Shown: positions 1 through 9,299 of the stretch, one piece after another
Layout: each line of letters starts with the position of its first letter
Numbering within the stretch: the stretch's first letter is position 1
Assembly (NCBI GenBank): GCA_965243105.1
Contig: CBDEUC010000003.1
Coordinates: forward strand, 930,001 to 994,000
Length of the DNA stretch: 64,000 nt
Origin: WLWS01 sp965243105
Lineage (GTDB): Bacteria > Pseudomonadota > Gammaproteobacteria > Eutrophobiales > Eutrophobiaceae
Reading direction: 5' to 3'
Program-made: the position numbers and the translations under genes
The notes under the pieces: generated by a model
Databases searched by the model: none
What the model was told of the DNA's origin: nothing
Seen by the model: only the letters and a program-made list of their open reading frames with translations

Positions 1-711
1 AAGCCGCCCTCGTACCGTGACGGCGAGCGCTATCCGCTCATCATGAACCTGCATGGTGGCCCGGTTTCCCAGCATGCCCATGATTTCCACTTTGACTGGC
101 AGCTTTTTGCAGCCAGTGGTTACCTGGTCGTAGCACCCAACCCGCGAGGCAGCTCCGGAAAAGGCCTGGATTTTCAGAAAGCCATTATCAGTGACTGGGG
201 TAACCTTGATGTCGATGACGTGCTCGCCTCCGTGGATTACCTTGTAAACAGGGGTATCGCCGACCCCGAACGTCTCGGGCTCTACGGCTGGAGCTACGGC
301 GGTATGTTGACCAACTATGTCATCGCGTCAGATAACCGCTTTGCTGCTGCAGTCAGCGGCGCCGGTGTTTCAAACATGCTTGCAGGTTATGGTACCGACA
401 TGTACATCCGCGACTGGAACATTGAACTTGGCGCGCCCTGGGAAAACCTGGATGCCTGGCTCAAGGTTTCCTACCCGTTCTACAATGCTGACAGGATAAA
501 GACACCGACACTTTTTATGTGCGGTGAACTGGACTTCAACGTGCCACTGATTCACTCGGAGCAGATGTACCAGGCGCTACGGCAGCTGAATGTCCCTACC
601 AGGCTGGTAATCTACCCGGATGAATACCATAGTTTTTATCGCCCCAGTTTTCGGGAAGATGAAATTGCCCGCCACCTGGACTGGTTCGATACCTATCTAT
701 CTGTTCAATAG
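1..711 (+). CDS. S9-family prolyl oligopeptidase/acylaminoacyl peptidase, C-terminal catalytic domain (5' partial)
   Basis: The reading frame is open from base 1, so the gene starts upstream of the window and the ATG at 43 is internal. What remains is the alpha/beta-hydrolase domain of an S9 serine peptidase. An oxyanion-hole HGGP motif lies near 52-63. The nucleophile is in GWSYGG (Ser codon 292-294), the acid in GELDFNVP (Asp codon 532-534) and the histidine in DEYHSF (His codon 628-630). Order and spacing fit S9 peptidases that release acyl amino acids or cleave short peptides. The N-terminal beta-propeller expected for the family is outside the window, so substrate and localisation cannot be judged. 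The next gene follows after 20 bases and is probably co-transcribed. Confidence 0.9.
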   Translation, partial: KPPSYRDGERYPLIMNLHGGPVSQHAHDFHFDWQLFAASGYLVVAPNPRGSSGKGLDFQKAIISDWGNLDVDDVLASVDYLVNRGIADPERLGLYGWSYGGMLTNYVIASDNRFAAAVSGAGVSNMLAGYGTDMYIRDWNIELGAPWENLDAWLKVSYPFYNADRIKTPTLFMCGELDFNVPLIHSEQMYQALRQLNVPTRLVIYPDEYHSFYRPSFREDEIARHLDWFDTYLSVQ

Positions 712-731
712 TCGAAGCAATAAGACCTGTC

Positions 732-1670
732 ATGGATAAGAATGTAGAACTTCCACGCCTGCTCGCCACGTCGGTGGTGCGGGGCAGCCAGCAGGGCGAT
801 AGTCATGGTGGTGTCTACAGCATTGATTTTTCAAAGCAGGAAATTATCCAGCACATTGACTGGAATACCACTGATATTGATTTTAAAGGACGGGGCTGGG
901 ACCGCGGCCTGCGGGGAATCGAGTTTTTTCGCCAGAAAATTTTTATCGCTGCCAGTGACGAATTATTTGTCTATGACACGCAATTCCAGCAGATCAATTC
1001 CTATCGCAATCGTTACCTCAAACACTGTCACGAAATTGCGCGCATGGGAAACATGCTGTTCCTGTCCTCGACCGGCTTTGACAGCCTGCTTGGCTTTGAT
1101 CTTGGACGAAGTTCTTTCTCGTGGGGTCTTTACATCTCGAGGGATAATAATGGCTTTAAGGGCCAGGTTTTTGACCCACTCGATGCTAATGGCCCGACAA
1201 TTAGCAATGAACTGCATTTGAATAATGTTCATGTGGACGACAGCGGTATGTATTGCAGTGGCCTGCACACCGAAAGCCTTCTCTACGTGGATGAAAAATT
1301 TAACGTGAGAAAGTTTTCCAGCCTGCCCACAGGTGCCCATAATGCCCAGCCCTTCAGAAATGGGATCCTGTTTAATGATACGGCAGCGAACTGCGTGCGC
1401 TACGTAGACCGTGATGGACTCAACAGGGTATTCCCTGTGCCAATGTACCGAGAGGAGCAACTGGAATTCAATGGAATTGACGATAGCAATATTGCACGCC
1501 AGGGCTTTGGCCGGGGGCTTTGCACCTTCGACGGGCGTTTCGTTATCGCCGGCTCTTCCCCGTCAACGGTGGCCGTCTATGATCTTCATAGCGGTGACCG
1601 CGTGGCTTCGGTGAACCTCACCATGGATGTCAGGAATGCCATACATGGCCTGGAAGTCTGGCCGGTTTAG
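732..1670 (+). CDS. Uncharacterised beta-propeller-like protein
   Basis: A 312-residue soluble protein with no signal peptide. The sequence has short recurring strand-turn segments of the type VYSIDFS, LFVYDTQ, LLGFDLG, LLYVDEK, CVRYVDRDG and VAVYDLHSGD. They recur roughly every 45 residues, as in six- or seven-bladed propellers of the SMP-30/NHL or DUF4915 kind. Conserved-looking His and Asn residues (HCHEIARM, LHLNNVHVDDSG, GAHNAQPF) could line a central metal or substrate site. It follows the S9 peptidase at 20 bases and is the last gene before a strong terminator. I recognise the fold type but not the function; a lactonase or a non-catalytic binding protein are both possible. Confidence 0.6.
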   Translation: MDKNVELPRLLATSVVRGSQQGDSHGGVYSIDFSKQEIIQHIDWNTTDIDFKGRGWDRGLRGIEFFRQKIFIAASDELFVYDTQFQQINSYRNRYLKHCHEIARMGNMLFLSSTGFDSLLGFDLGRSSFSWGLYISRDNNGFKGQVFDPLDANGPTISNELHLNNVHVDDSGMYCSGLHTESLLYVDEKFNVRKFSSLPTGAHNAQPFRNGILFNDTAANCVRYVDRDGLNRVFPVPMYREEQLEFNGIDDSNIARQGFGRGLCTFDGRFVIAGSSPSTVAVYDLHSGDRVASVNLTMDVRNAIHGLEVWPV

Positions 1671-1690
1671 ATTAACCGTTAAAAATAAAA

Positions 1691-1724
1691 AAAGGCCAGT
1701 GACTCACTTGAGTCACTGGCCTTT
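1691..1724. terminator. Bidirectional rho-independent terminator
   Basis: A perfect 16-bp inverted repeat (arms 1691-1706 and 1709-1724, two-base centre) starts with AAAGGCC and ends with GGCCTTT. An A-run lies on its left and T-rich sequence on its right, so it can work on both strands. It sits between convergent genes ending at 1670 (+) and 1737 (-). Confidence 0.9.
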
Positions 1725-1736
1725 ACTTTACAGAGA

Positions 1737-4190
1737 TTAATTAAAATATCGTTTTATGCGCAGACCAAAGTTCCTTGGTCGGTTTGTAACAACCCTGTCG
1801 CGACCAAAGTGACGCTGCAGTTCGAATACAGGATGGTAAAGAACAGCCCTCTCATCCCACAAGTTGTTCACGTAAACCTCGGCCTGCCATTTTTCATTCC
1901 CAAAACCAGCGCGCACATCACCAATGGTATAAGCGGGCTGCTTGAGTTGCGGAATAGGCTCAGCATCAGGAACAACCTTGTTAAGCGAACTTCCGGTGTG
2001 ACTGAACTGGAACCTTACAAAGGCATTGGATCCACCCATGAAATTGACGGGCCAGCCGTATTCCGCATAACCCGAAATATTCCAGTCGGCTACCAGCGGC
2101 AAGCGACTACCGGCGGGTAAATCAATAGCCGGGGAAGCCGGTGCCCTTGGATCGGTCACCGTGAAGCGATCGTCGGTCTCGTTCTTGATTATGTGAGTAC
2201 CACTCAGGCCGACTTCAAGACCGGCCGTTGGAATCGCGGTAATCTCGAAGTCGATACCGTCAACGGTTGCATCACCCACGTTGGCTACCACGGTCTGGAA
2301 TACCTCGCCCAGGTTAAAGCTGGGGTCGGTAACTTCAAGCTGGTAGTTTTCCCATGTCTGGTGATAACCGGTGATATTCACCTGCAGGCGACCATCCAGC
2401 CACTGGGTCTTGGTACCGGCTTCATAGTTGATCAGCTTGTCCCTGTCATACTCAAACGGCAGGGTCGGCATACCGCGGGAGCGGTTTACACCACCGGCAC
2501 GAAAACCTTCCGAACGCAGGGCATATACCATCTTGTCGTCGTCAAAGTTCCACTGGATGCCACCTTTTGGCAGGAAGCCGCTGTCAGAGTTGCTTGGCTG
2601 CACGTTATCTTCAAGCCGGGAGCCAGGGCGACGCACAAAGTAATCACGCTCAATTTCCTGGTCGTACCAGCGACCACCAAAGATCAGGCTGAGCTTGTCA
2701 TTGACGTGGTAGGTGACTTCACCAAACACGGCGATGTCAGTAATTTCGTTGGCCTCTCCGGAGTGCCACCAGGCATCGGTCTGGGGCGTTCCCGGAAACA
2801 GGAATGACCATGCTCTGAAAGCATCGGAGTTTCGATAGCCGGGTATGATTGTACGGAACAACCAGTCCTGTTCCTCGTTGGCATAGTAAAAGCCAAGGGT
2901 CCATTCCCACTTGTCGCTCGTGTGACTCAGCCGGACCTCCTGGGCAAACTTGCGATCCTTCTGGTTTTCCGTGTTGTAGCCAATAATCTGCTGGTCTTCC
3001 CCGGCTCCGCCAAAGCCATTGGCTGAAGCAGATGAAAAATCATAGAGGTTGTAATAAGCGTAAGTGGGGTTATAGGCGAAATCGTTATAAACAGAATAAA
3101 AATTGAAGTAAGCCGCGTAGGATGTCTTATCAAAAACGTAATCAATTCGGCGGTTAAAATAGGAGGTGCTGGATATAAACTGCGCCCAACCCAGGTCACC
3201 TTCGACGGTGAAATTGTAGTGCGCCCAGACGTCATCACGGTATTCATCAAAGAAATCAATCTTGTCGAGGTCACCCACTGTTGGGTCATACTGGTTCCAG
3301 CCATTGGCGGCCGAAGCCTGGAAGCCCGCCATACCGCTTACCGTCCAGTCATCGTTTACGTTCCAGGTGATGGAGGCACGAGCCAGCATCCAGTCCACGT
3401 GGTTCTCGTTTTCTTCAACCACGTTGGCATTGGTCACAGTACCATCGCCGACGGCAACACCGCCGCGATCAAGCGGGTTGTTCCCCAGTACGTTATCAAT
3501 ATAACCACCGTCGCGACCGACAAAGCCAACGAGTCGAATCGCCAGGGTGTCTTCTATCAGTGGTATGTTGGCGATACCTTCAACTTCATAACCTTCACCG
3601 CCGTCATCGATTGTGCTTCCCGACACACCGAAACTTCCCTCAAAGCCGTCGGTGTTGGCGCGGTTAAGAATGATACGCAGCGTACCTGCCTGTGAACTTG
3701 CACCATAAAGTGTTCCCTGCGGACCACTTAGCGCCTCGATTCGTTCAATGTCGATTGGTCGTACTTCAGGGGAGATGGACTGCGTGGTAATCGGCTGTTC
3801 GTCCAGGTAGATACCGGATGAAGACTGCGCGATAAAGGGCGCGGCTGAATCAGCAATACCACGGAAAATAATTCGCTGCTGACCTGCGCCTGAACCTACA
3901 GCTGTCATGGAAGGCACGAAGCGGGAATAATCTTCAATACCCTTGAATCCATACTTTTCAATATCTTCCGTGCCAAAAGCCTGCACATTCATGGGAATGT
4001 CCTGCAGGTTTTCCACGCGTTTTCGCGCAGTAACAACGACTTCTTCAAGAGCCTCGATCTGGTCCTGGCCAAGTGCCGGCAAACTCACTGAGAAACATGA
4101 CACGCCGGCAACCGCTGAAGAAACTGCTGTGGCCATGGCTGTTTTTTGCGGAAGAAATTCGCGTTCCGCTGACATCTTCACATTCGACAT
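1737..4190 (-). CDS. TonB-dependent outer membrane receptor
   Basis: 817 residues, a normal length for a TonB-dependent transporter. After an N-terminal export signal ending near ALGQ comes a TonB-box-like EEVVVTA, then the plug domain (QDIPMNVQAFG, RGIADSAAPF, ERIEALSGPQGTLYGASSQAG) and a long beta-barrel. The C-terminus ends NFGLRIKRYFN with the usual near-terminal aromatic. The GPQGTLYGA plug motif is typical of the large receptor group that marine and sphingomonad-like bacteria use for carbohydrates, aromatics and other non-siderophore substrates. ATG start with GGGGA just upstream. The gene stands alone between the terminator at 1691-1724 and a 246-base leader; I see no Fur box there. 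The substrate is unknown. Confidence 0.92.
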   Translation of the reverse strand: MSNVKMSAEREFLPQKTAMATAVSSAVAGVSCFSVSLPALGQDQIEALEEVVVTARKRVENLQDIPMNVQAFGTEDIEKYGFKGIEDYSRFVPSMTAVGSGAGQQRIIFRGIADSAAPFIAQSSSGIYLDEQPITTQSISPEVRPIDIERIEALSGPQGTLYGASSQAGTLRIILNRANTDGFEGSFGVSGSTIDDGGEGYEVEGIANIPLIEDTLAIRLVGFVGRDGGYIDNVLGNNPLDRGGVAVGDGTVTNANVVEENENHVDWMLARASITWNVNDDWTVSGMAGFQASAANGWNQYDPTVGDLDKIDFFDEYRDDVWAHYNFTVEGDLGWAQFISSTSYFNRRIDYVFDKTSYAAYFNFYSVYNDFAYNPTYAYYNLYDFSSASANGFGGAGEDQQIIGYNTENQKDRKFAQEVRLSHTSDKWEWTLGFYYANEEQDWLFRTIIPGYRNSDAFRAWSFLFPGTPQTDAWWHSGEANEITDIAVFGEVTYHVNDKLSLIFGGRWYDQEIERDYFVRRPGSRLEDNVQPSNSDSGFLPKGGIQWNFDDDKMVYALRSEGFRAGGVNRSRGMPTLPFEYDRDKLINYEAGTKTQWLDGRLQVNITGYHQTWENYQLEVTDPSFNLGEVFQTVVANVGDATVDGIDFEITAIPTAGLEVGLSGTHIIKNETDDRFTVTDPRAPASPAIDLPAGSRLPLVADWNISGYAEYGWPVNFMGGSNAFVRFQFSHTGSSLNKVVPDAEPIPQLKQPAYTIGDVRAGFGNEKWQAEVYVNNLWDERAVLYHPVFELQRHFGRDRVVTNRPRNFGLRIKRYFN

Positions 4191-4436
4191 AGTATCCCCT
4201 CTTGTACTGACAGCTTTTTTAATCGTTGTATTTCAACAAAAACCAGCTGATTTTGCAAAAAATCCTGTTAATTCAAGCTCTTGATGTTGCGAAATTGAAA
4301 CAGGCTGGTCTTTGTCTAGATGTTGAAAGTGTAATGAAATGGTGAGCTGATTCAGACTTAGCGGGTCCGCACGGAAGTTTCCCAAGAGTCAATATTTTTA
4401 AATTATTTATATATTTATCAACTGGTTATGGGATGG

Positions 4437-5747
4437 CTATTGAACTGCTGCTTTAATAACCTGCCCATTAAACATGACAAAACTCACTTTTTCGAGGACC
4501 GAGATATCCTCGAGTGGGTCACCGGGAACCGCGATAATGTCTGCCAGCCTGCCTTTTTGCAGCGTCCCGATATTGCCCTCTTGCTGCAGCATTTCCGCGG
4601 GAACGCTGGTGGCTGCCTTGATGGCTGCCATGGCACTTAAACCTGCTTCCATCAGTACAGCAATCTCGCGCACATAAACCACCGGGTCATAGTCATAGCC
4701 GCCGAGGTCCACGCCAACAGCCACTTTCACTCCTGCCCTGTGTGCCTTGCCGATGTTGTTCAGGAATATGTGCCTGTAGTTCTTCGTGTACTCATCTGAT
4801 ACGGCCTGCTCCCTCAGATTGTTTCGCGGGTCGTTGTAGTAGTCACCCACGTAAACTGTCGGTACCAGGTAAGTGCCGTGCTTCTTCATCAGGCGAATGG
4901 CTTCATCGTCAATGTAAGTGCCATGCTCAATTGATCGGGCACCCATTCTTACCGCCATCTTGATACCTTCGGCGGCGTGGGCGTGGGCCATCACGGGCAT
5001 ACCCTGTCTCTGGGCCTCCTCCATCACTGCCCTGAGCTCTTCTTCAGAAAATGCCACGTTTTTTGGATCATCGCCGACGGACATAAAGGCGCCGGTAACC
5101 AGCACCTTGACCCAGTCAGCACCGTACTTGGCCTCGGTACGGATGGCCTTGCGTATCTCGTCAACACCGTCAACGATAAGACCGTCGGCACGCAGCCTTT
5201 GCTCGGGTGAATAGTAATTGACGTCACCACCGCCACCGGTGATGGAAAGATAGTGACCTGCACCAAAGATACGCGGCCCGGCCAGTACACCTTCGTCTAC
5301 CAGTTTCCTGATGTCCTGATTGCCGTAAAAAACATCACCATCACCGGCAACGCGTAGAGTTGTCCAACCTGCTTTCATCAGGTTCTGCATGGCGACGTAA
5401 CCTTTCAGGGCCTTGTAAGCGGATGATTTTTGCAGGTGTTCTTCCTGGTAATCATCCCCGGACATGAGCGGGTGGGCGTGGCTGTCGATCAGCCCGGGCA
5501 GTAGCGTCATGCCCTGCAAGCGGATCACCTCGATACTAGCGGGCAGCCTGTCCGTGCTGACAATATCAACAATGCGTTCGCCCTCAACAACAATGGCCTT
5601 CTCTTTGCGCGGTTTGTCGCTGATGCCATCGATGATTTGATCACCGGTTATCGCGAACCTGGAGTCGGCCGCGAAGCTGCCTGCCGAAAGCAGCAACAGG
5701 AAAAAAATACATAGAGCGCGTTGGCATTGCCTGGAACAGTGTTTCAT
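4437..5747 (-). CDS. Exported metal-dependent amidohydrolase (imidazolonepropionase/Xaa-Pro dipeptidase-like)
   Basis: 436 residues with a clear Sec signal (hydrophobic stretch IFFLLLLSAGSFAA, cleavage near residue 27). The amidohydrolase signature is present: LPGLIDSHAHP gives the metal-binding HxH pair (H90 and H92), WVKVLVTG holds the probable bridging carboxylated lysine, MAHAHAAEGI and SIEHGTYID give further metal histidines, and GVDLGGYDYDP the catalytic aspartate region. The TIM barrel is flanked by the small beta domain (start RFAITGDQIIDG, end GRLADIIAVPGDPLEDI). This group includes periplasmic prolidases and hydrolases of cyclic amides or organophosphates; the actual substrate cannot be told. 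It is divergent from the Rieske gene at 5889 and precedes the TonB receptor on the same strand. Confidence 0.88.
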   Translation of the reverse strand: MKHCSRQCQRALCIFFLLLLSAGSFAADSRFAITGDQIIDGISDKPRKEKAIVVEGERIVDIVSTDRLPASIEVIRLQGMTLLPGLIDSHAHPLMSGDDYQEEHLQKSSAYKALKGYVAMQNLMKAGWTTLRVAGDGDVFYGNQDIRKLVDEGVLAGPRIFGAGHYLSITGGGGDVNYYSPEQRLRADGLIVDGVDEIRKAIRTEAKYGADWVKVLVTGAFMSVGDDPKNVAFSEEELRAVMEEAQRQGMPVMAHAHAAEGIKMAVRMGARSIEHGTYIDDEAIRLMKKHGTYLVPTVYVGDYYNDPRNNLREQAVSDEYTKNYRHIFLNNIGKAHRAGVKVAVGVDLGGYDYDPVVYVREIAVLMEAGLSAMAAIKAATSVPAEMLQQEGNIGTLQKGRLADIIAVPGDPLEDISVLEKVSFVMFNGQVIKAAVQ

Positions 5748-5888
5748 TGCTTACCCCGATTTCTTTGCAGCCTGATTCTCAGGTTACCCTGAAATTAAAC
5801 TTATTCCTACATGCTGGGGAATCTGGCAACCGGCGATTGTTCAGGGCAAACTATGCTTATCCGTTGAAGCAATCAAAAGGCAGGAATA

Positions 5889-7019
5889 ATGAGCGGACTG
5901 GAGAGCACATTACCAAGTAGCTGGTACCTCGAAGACAGGGTCTACGGGCTGGAGCGTGAACATATCTTCATGAAAGAGTGGATGTGTGTTGGACGGGAAG
6001 AAGAGCTGGAGCATCCCGGCGACTATCGAATACTCACGCTCCACGGTGAAGACGTTATCCTGCTGCGCAATGGTAGCGGGGAATTGCGCGCGTTTTATAA
6101 CGTTTGTCGTCATCGCGGTGCGCGCCTGTGCAGCGAGGAAGTGCAGTGCGAAACTGAAAACCTTGTGCCGCTGAGAGGTGGCCTGGTAAATGGCGAAATG
6201 ATCCTTTGCCCCTACCATTCCTGGACCTATGACCTTGATGGTCGGCTTCTCAAGGCACCGCACATGGACGAGGTGGAAGGCTTTGACAAGAATAGTATCC
6301 AGCTTTATCCCGTTGCCTGTGAGAGCTGGGGTGGTTTTGTCTTTTTAAACCTTTCACCGGAAATCGCCGGTGACTTCCAGGAAACGATCGCGCGCACCGC
6401 TTCCCAGCTGGAACGCTATCCCCTCAGCGACCTGCGTATCGGCGCCACCCTGCGCTACCAGGTAAAAGCAAACTGGAAGATCATTTGTGAAAACTACAAC
6501 GAGTGCTATCACTGCGGTCCGGTTCATCCCGAGCTGTGCAAGATAGTCCCTGCCTTCAGGGAAGGCGGTGGTTCAGACCTCGACTGGGAAAACGGAATTC
6601 CCCACCGCGAAGGTGCCGTGACCTTTACCGCCAGCGGCGTAACAAATCGTCGAGCTTTTCCCGGACTCAACGAAGAGGAGAAAGTTCGTCACAAGGGTGA
6701 CCTGGTATACCCCAACCTTTTCCTGAGCCTGTCCAGCGACCACGTGGCCATGTTTATCCTTCATCCAAGGAATGCGAGTCACACGGACATCGACTGTCAC
6801 TTTCTCTTTGAACCCTGTGAAATGGAAAAGAAGGAATTTGACCCGAGTGATGCGGTGGATTTCTGGCACCTGGTCAACCGGCAGGACTGGAGCATCTGTG
6901 AACGTGTGCAGCAGGGTATCAGTGCTCGAGTGCATGAAAGTGGTTTTTTCTCTCCCATGGAAGACTGGAACCTGGACATTCGGCGCTACGTGGAAGAGCG
7001 TATCGGGCCACATGTTTAA
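5889..7019 (+). CDS. Rieske non-heme iron oxygenase, alpha subunit (quaternary-amine monooxygenase type)
   Basis: 376 residues. The Rieske [2Fe-2S] ligands are C73 and H75 (CRHRGARLC) and C107 and H110 (CPYHSW). The mononuclear iron site follows as ENYNECYHCGPVH with H208 and H213; E205 sits where Rieske N-demethylases and carnitine monooxygenase (CntA) have a bridging glutamate instead of the aspartate of aromatic dioxygenases. The third iron ligand is an Asp in the stretch 321-333 that I cannot pin down. These features and the neighbours (TMADH-family flavoprotein, folate and homocysteine methyl-transfer proteins) point to oxidative demethylation of a betaine-like compound. A reductase partner is not encoded nearby. 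AGGA precedes the ATG by four bases. The gene ends in a folded repeat region. Confidence 0.85.
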   Translation: MSGLESTLPSSWYLEDRVYGLEREHIFMKEWMCVGREEELEHPGDYRILTLHGEDVILLRNGSGELRAFYNVCRHRGARLCSEEVQCETENLVPLRGGLVNGEMILCPYHSWTYDLDGRLLKAPHMDEVEGFDKNSIQLYPVACESWGGFVFLNLSPEIAGDFQETIARTASQLERYPLSDLRIGATLRYQVKANWKIICENYNECYHCGPVHPELCKIVPAFREGGGSDLDWENGIPHREGAVTFTASGVTNRRAFPGLNEEEKVRHKGDLVYPNLFLSLSSDHVAMFILHPRNASHTDIDCHFLFEPCEMEKKEFDPSDAVDFWHLVNRQDWSICERVQQGISARVHESGFFSPMEDWNLDIRRYVEERIGPHV

Positions 7020-7040
7020 TGGTCGGCTTCTCGGGCACAA

Positions 7041-7137
7041 CTATCTAGAACAGAAAAGCAGACCTTTAGCGGCAGGGATGCCGCTGTTGAGCGTACATGG
7101 AAGTATTTACAGCGTGTCTGCGTTCTGTTCTAGATAG
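7041..7137. repeat. Folded palindromic repeat element, copy 1
   Basis: A 97-base element with a perfect 15-bp outer inverted repeat (7041-7055 with 7123-7137), a second stem GCAGAC/GTCTGC (7058-7063 with 7116-7121) and an inner hairpin AGCGGCA/TGCCGCT (7068-7074 with 7079-7085). The right half (about 7089-7129) is nearly identical to the right half of the element at 56673-56776, while the inner stem differs in sequence but keeps its pairing. It lies between the convergent Rieske and TMADH-like genes. No transposase is near. Confidence 0.8.
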
Positions 7138-7206
7138 GTGGGCTTTCAGCAATCGAGTGGAGATTCAAAAAAGCCCACGATGATAGATTCCCACCTTCGT
7201 GGGAAT
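7138..7206. repeat. Two small inverted repeats beside the palindromic element
   Basis: GTGGGCTTT (7138-7146) pairs with AAAGCCCAC (7170-7178) next to an A-run. ATTCCCAC-CTTC-GTGGGAAT (7187-7206) is a perfect 8-bp hairpin with a tetraloop. They lie between convergent genes and may terminate transcription. The second resembles the short dispersed hairpins with TTCCCAC/GTGGGAA arms found between genes in many proteobacteria; that comparison is from memory. Confidence 0.55.
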
Positions 7207-7220
7207 GACCGGGAAGATCT

Positions 7221-9299
7221 CTAGATCACATCCCCGGGCAAATTTTCAGCGACAGGAATGTCCCGCAGGTAAAGGCTTTCACCGGCTTCATCCAGCTGGC
7301 GCGCAAACAGGTGACCGGAGTGTACCGCGTGAACAGGTGCGCCAGGTGCAAGGCAATCACCAATTCGTTGTACAGACTTTATTCCCGCCGATTCTAACTC
7401 CGATTCATGTTTCAAAAGGGAATGATACAGCTCATCGTTGGGCAGTCTCAGGCCGACAATCACAACCGATGCCGCTTCCAGTTCATGGGGCTTGTTGGTG
7501 AAGATATTGTTCAGGGTAACTATCGAGTCACTGAAACCCCCCAGCAGTGCCTGCGTGTAAACCTCCACGTCCAGCTCGTGCAGGGCCTGGTGCACAAAGG
7601 GTTGCTCGTTGGTCATGATGGTCCAGGCTGATGCGTGCCCGGTGGGCGTGGCGTAGCTGACACTAATGCCTTTTCCTGCGAGTGCTTCTGCGATGAGCCC
7701 ACCCAGGTAATAGTTATCAAAGTCATACACCAGTACCGGCCCTTCAGGTTCAACACCTGCGGCAATATCATCGGGTGTATAAACATTTGGGCCTTCCAGC
7801 GTGCCGTGGGGAATTTCCAGTGCCGAGTAAAGCGAACGCTGCCATTTTGCCCCGGTGGCAATGGCGACACGCTGGTGCTCAAGTTCCAGGATATCCGAAG
7901 CGGCCAGCTCACTATCGAGATAAAGATTCACGTTGGGCATCTGCTGCAGGGCGAAAAGGCGGTAGGCCTGTACCCGTCCCCATGCGCCGAGGCCCGGCAA
8001 CTGGCTTTCAAAACGCATTCGCCCGCCCATCTCCGTCGCAGCATCGGCGATAGTGACCTGGTAACCGCGTCGGGCAGCAATGAGTCCCGCTTCAAGACCG
8101 GCCGGCCCGCCACCAACGATAAGAACTTGATCCTCGCTGCCAGCCTTGTTGAATTTCTCCGGGTGCCAGCCGCGACGCCATTCCTCACCCGCCGTGGCAT
8201 TCTGCGTACAGCGAACCGGCACCCCGTCATGCCAGCTTGAAATACAGATATTGCAGCCGATACATTCGCGAATTTCCTCTTCCCTGCCTTCCCTGATTTT
8301 TCTTGGCAGAAACGGATCGGCAATGGAAGGACGCGCTCCCCCGATAAGATCGAGCACGCCGCGTTTTACCTGGGACACCATGGTGTCCGGGGAGGTGAAC
8401 CTGCCGACCCCTACCACCGGCCTGTCAGTGACTTTTTTTACAAAATCGATTACCGGCTCATGGGAACCTTCTTCACGAAAACGTGATGCACCACAGTCCG
8501 TTGGACTTGAATCCATTTTCACATCCCAGAGATCCGGTACATCTTTTAACAGGGTGACAACTTCATGGGCCTCCGACTCATAGTTATCACTTGGCTTTGC
8601 ACGTAACTCTTCCATGCTGATACGAAGCGCGACACCGCAGCTATCGCCGACCGCTTCCTTTGTAGACTCGATAAGCTCGCGAACAAAACGCACGCGGTTT
8701 TCCACGGATCCGCCATAGGCATCAGTACGCCTGTTGTATTCCTCCATTAGATACTGGTAACCCAGGTAACCCATTCCGGCATAGATATAGACGATATCAA
8801 AGCCCGCACGCTGGGCGCGTAAGGCTGCGTCCACCTGCCATTGAATAACATCACGAATATCTTTTGCATCCATGATGCGCGGCTTCAGGTTTCCCATGAA
8901 GCCCACATGTGTCGCTGCCCAGGGAATACCGGATGGCGAATAGGGTGCAATCCGCGAGGTGCGGTTCATGACGGCAGCGCCGCCATGCCAGAGCTCAATG
9001 GCGGCAAGTGCGCCATGCTCGTGAATAGCATCACAGCTGAGGGCATGAGACGCCACATCGTTGTCATCCCACAGCCTTGCAAATGGCAGTGGACTGTCAT
9101 CTGAAGAAGGATGGGTGGACACTGCCCCGGTGGATACAACGCCCCAGCCTCCTTCAGCTTTTGTTCCTCGAAAAGCGGCACGCACGCGAGGGTTTGCCTC
9201 GGTCATGCCACTGGCATGGGGTACCTGGTAAAAGCGATTGGGCGCGGTGACGGGGCCGATATCTACCGGCTCAAAAAGAATTTCATAACGCGGATTCAT
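7221..9299 (-). CDS. TMADH/DgcA-family iron-sulfur flavoprotein (N-demethylating dehydrogenase)
   Basis: 692 residues with the three-domain plan of trimethylamine dehydrogenase: an FMN TIM barrel (NRFYQVPH at 21-28, YGGSVENRVRF near 195-205), a [4Fe-4S] site CIGCNICISSW...VPVRCTQNATAGEE (C346, C349, C352, C364) and a C-terminal nucleotide-binding half (VLIVGGGPAGLEAG). Residues that define trimethylamine dehydrogenase itself are missing: the Cys that binds FMN covalently is A29, the substrate-cage Tyr60 is A59, and the catalytic His172 position is M176. It therefore fits better with dimethylglycine/stachydrine-type enzymes (DgcA/StcD) than with a trimethylamine enzyme. It overlaps the upstream reductase gene by 4 bases (ATGA), so the two are translationally coupled. 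Confidence 0.85.
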   Translation of the reverse strand: MNPRYEILFEPVDIGPVTAPNRFYQVPHASGMTEANPRVRAAFRGTKAEGGWGVVSTGAVSTHPSSDDSPLPFARLWDDNDVASHALSCDAIHEHGALAAIELWHGGAAVMNRTSRIAPYSPSGIPWAATHVGFMGNLKPRIMDAKDIRDVIQWQVDAALRAQRAGFDIVYIYAGMGYLGYQYLMEEYNRRTDAYGGSVENRVRFVRELIESTKEAVGDSCGVALRISMEELRAKPSDNYESEAHEVVTLLKDVPDLWDVKMDSSPTDCGASRFREEGSHEPVIDFVKKVTDRPVVGVGRFTSPDTMVSQVKRGVLDLIGGARPSIADPFLPRKIREGREEEIRECIGCNICISSWHDGVPVRCTQNATAGEEWRRGWHPEKFNKAGSEDQVLIVGGGPAGLEAGLIAARRGYQVTIADAATEMGGRMRFESQLPGLGAWGRVQAYRLFALQQMPNVNLYLDSELAASDILELEHQRVAIATGAKWQRSLYSALEIPHGTLEGPNVYTPDDIAAGVEPEGPVLVYDFDNYYLGGLIAEALAGKGISVSYATPTGHASAWTIMTNEQPFVHQALHELDVEVYTQALLGGFSDSIVTLNNIFTNKPHELEAASVVIVGLRLPNDELYHSLLKHESELESAGIKSVQRIGDCLAPGAPVHAVHSGHLFARQLDEAGESLYLRDIPVAENLPGDVI

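Noticed and set aside
2193..3695. Plus-strand open frames of 100-200 codons inside the TonB receptor gene
   Set aside because: They mirror a well-supported minus-strand receptor gene and show no domain pattern.
7041..7206. Calling the palindromic region an insertion sequence or integron attC site
   Set aside because: No transposase, integrase or target duplication is visible, and the arms do not show the attC core boxes.
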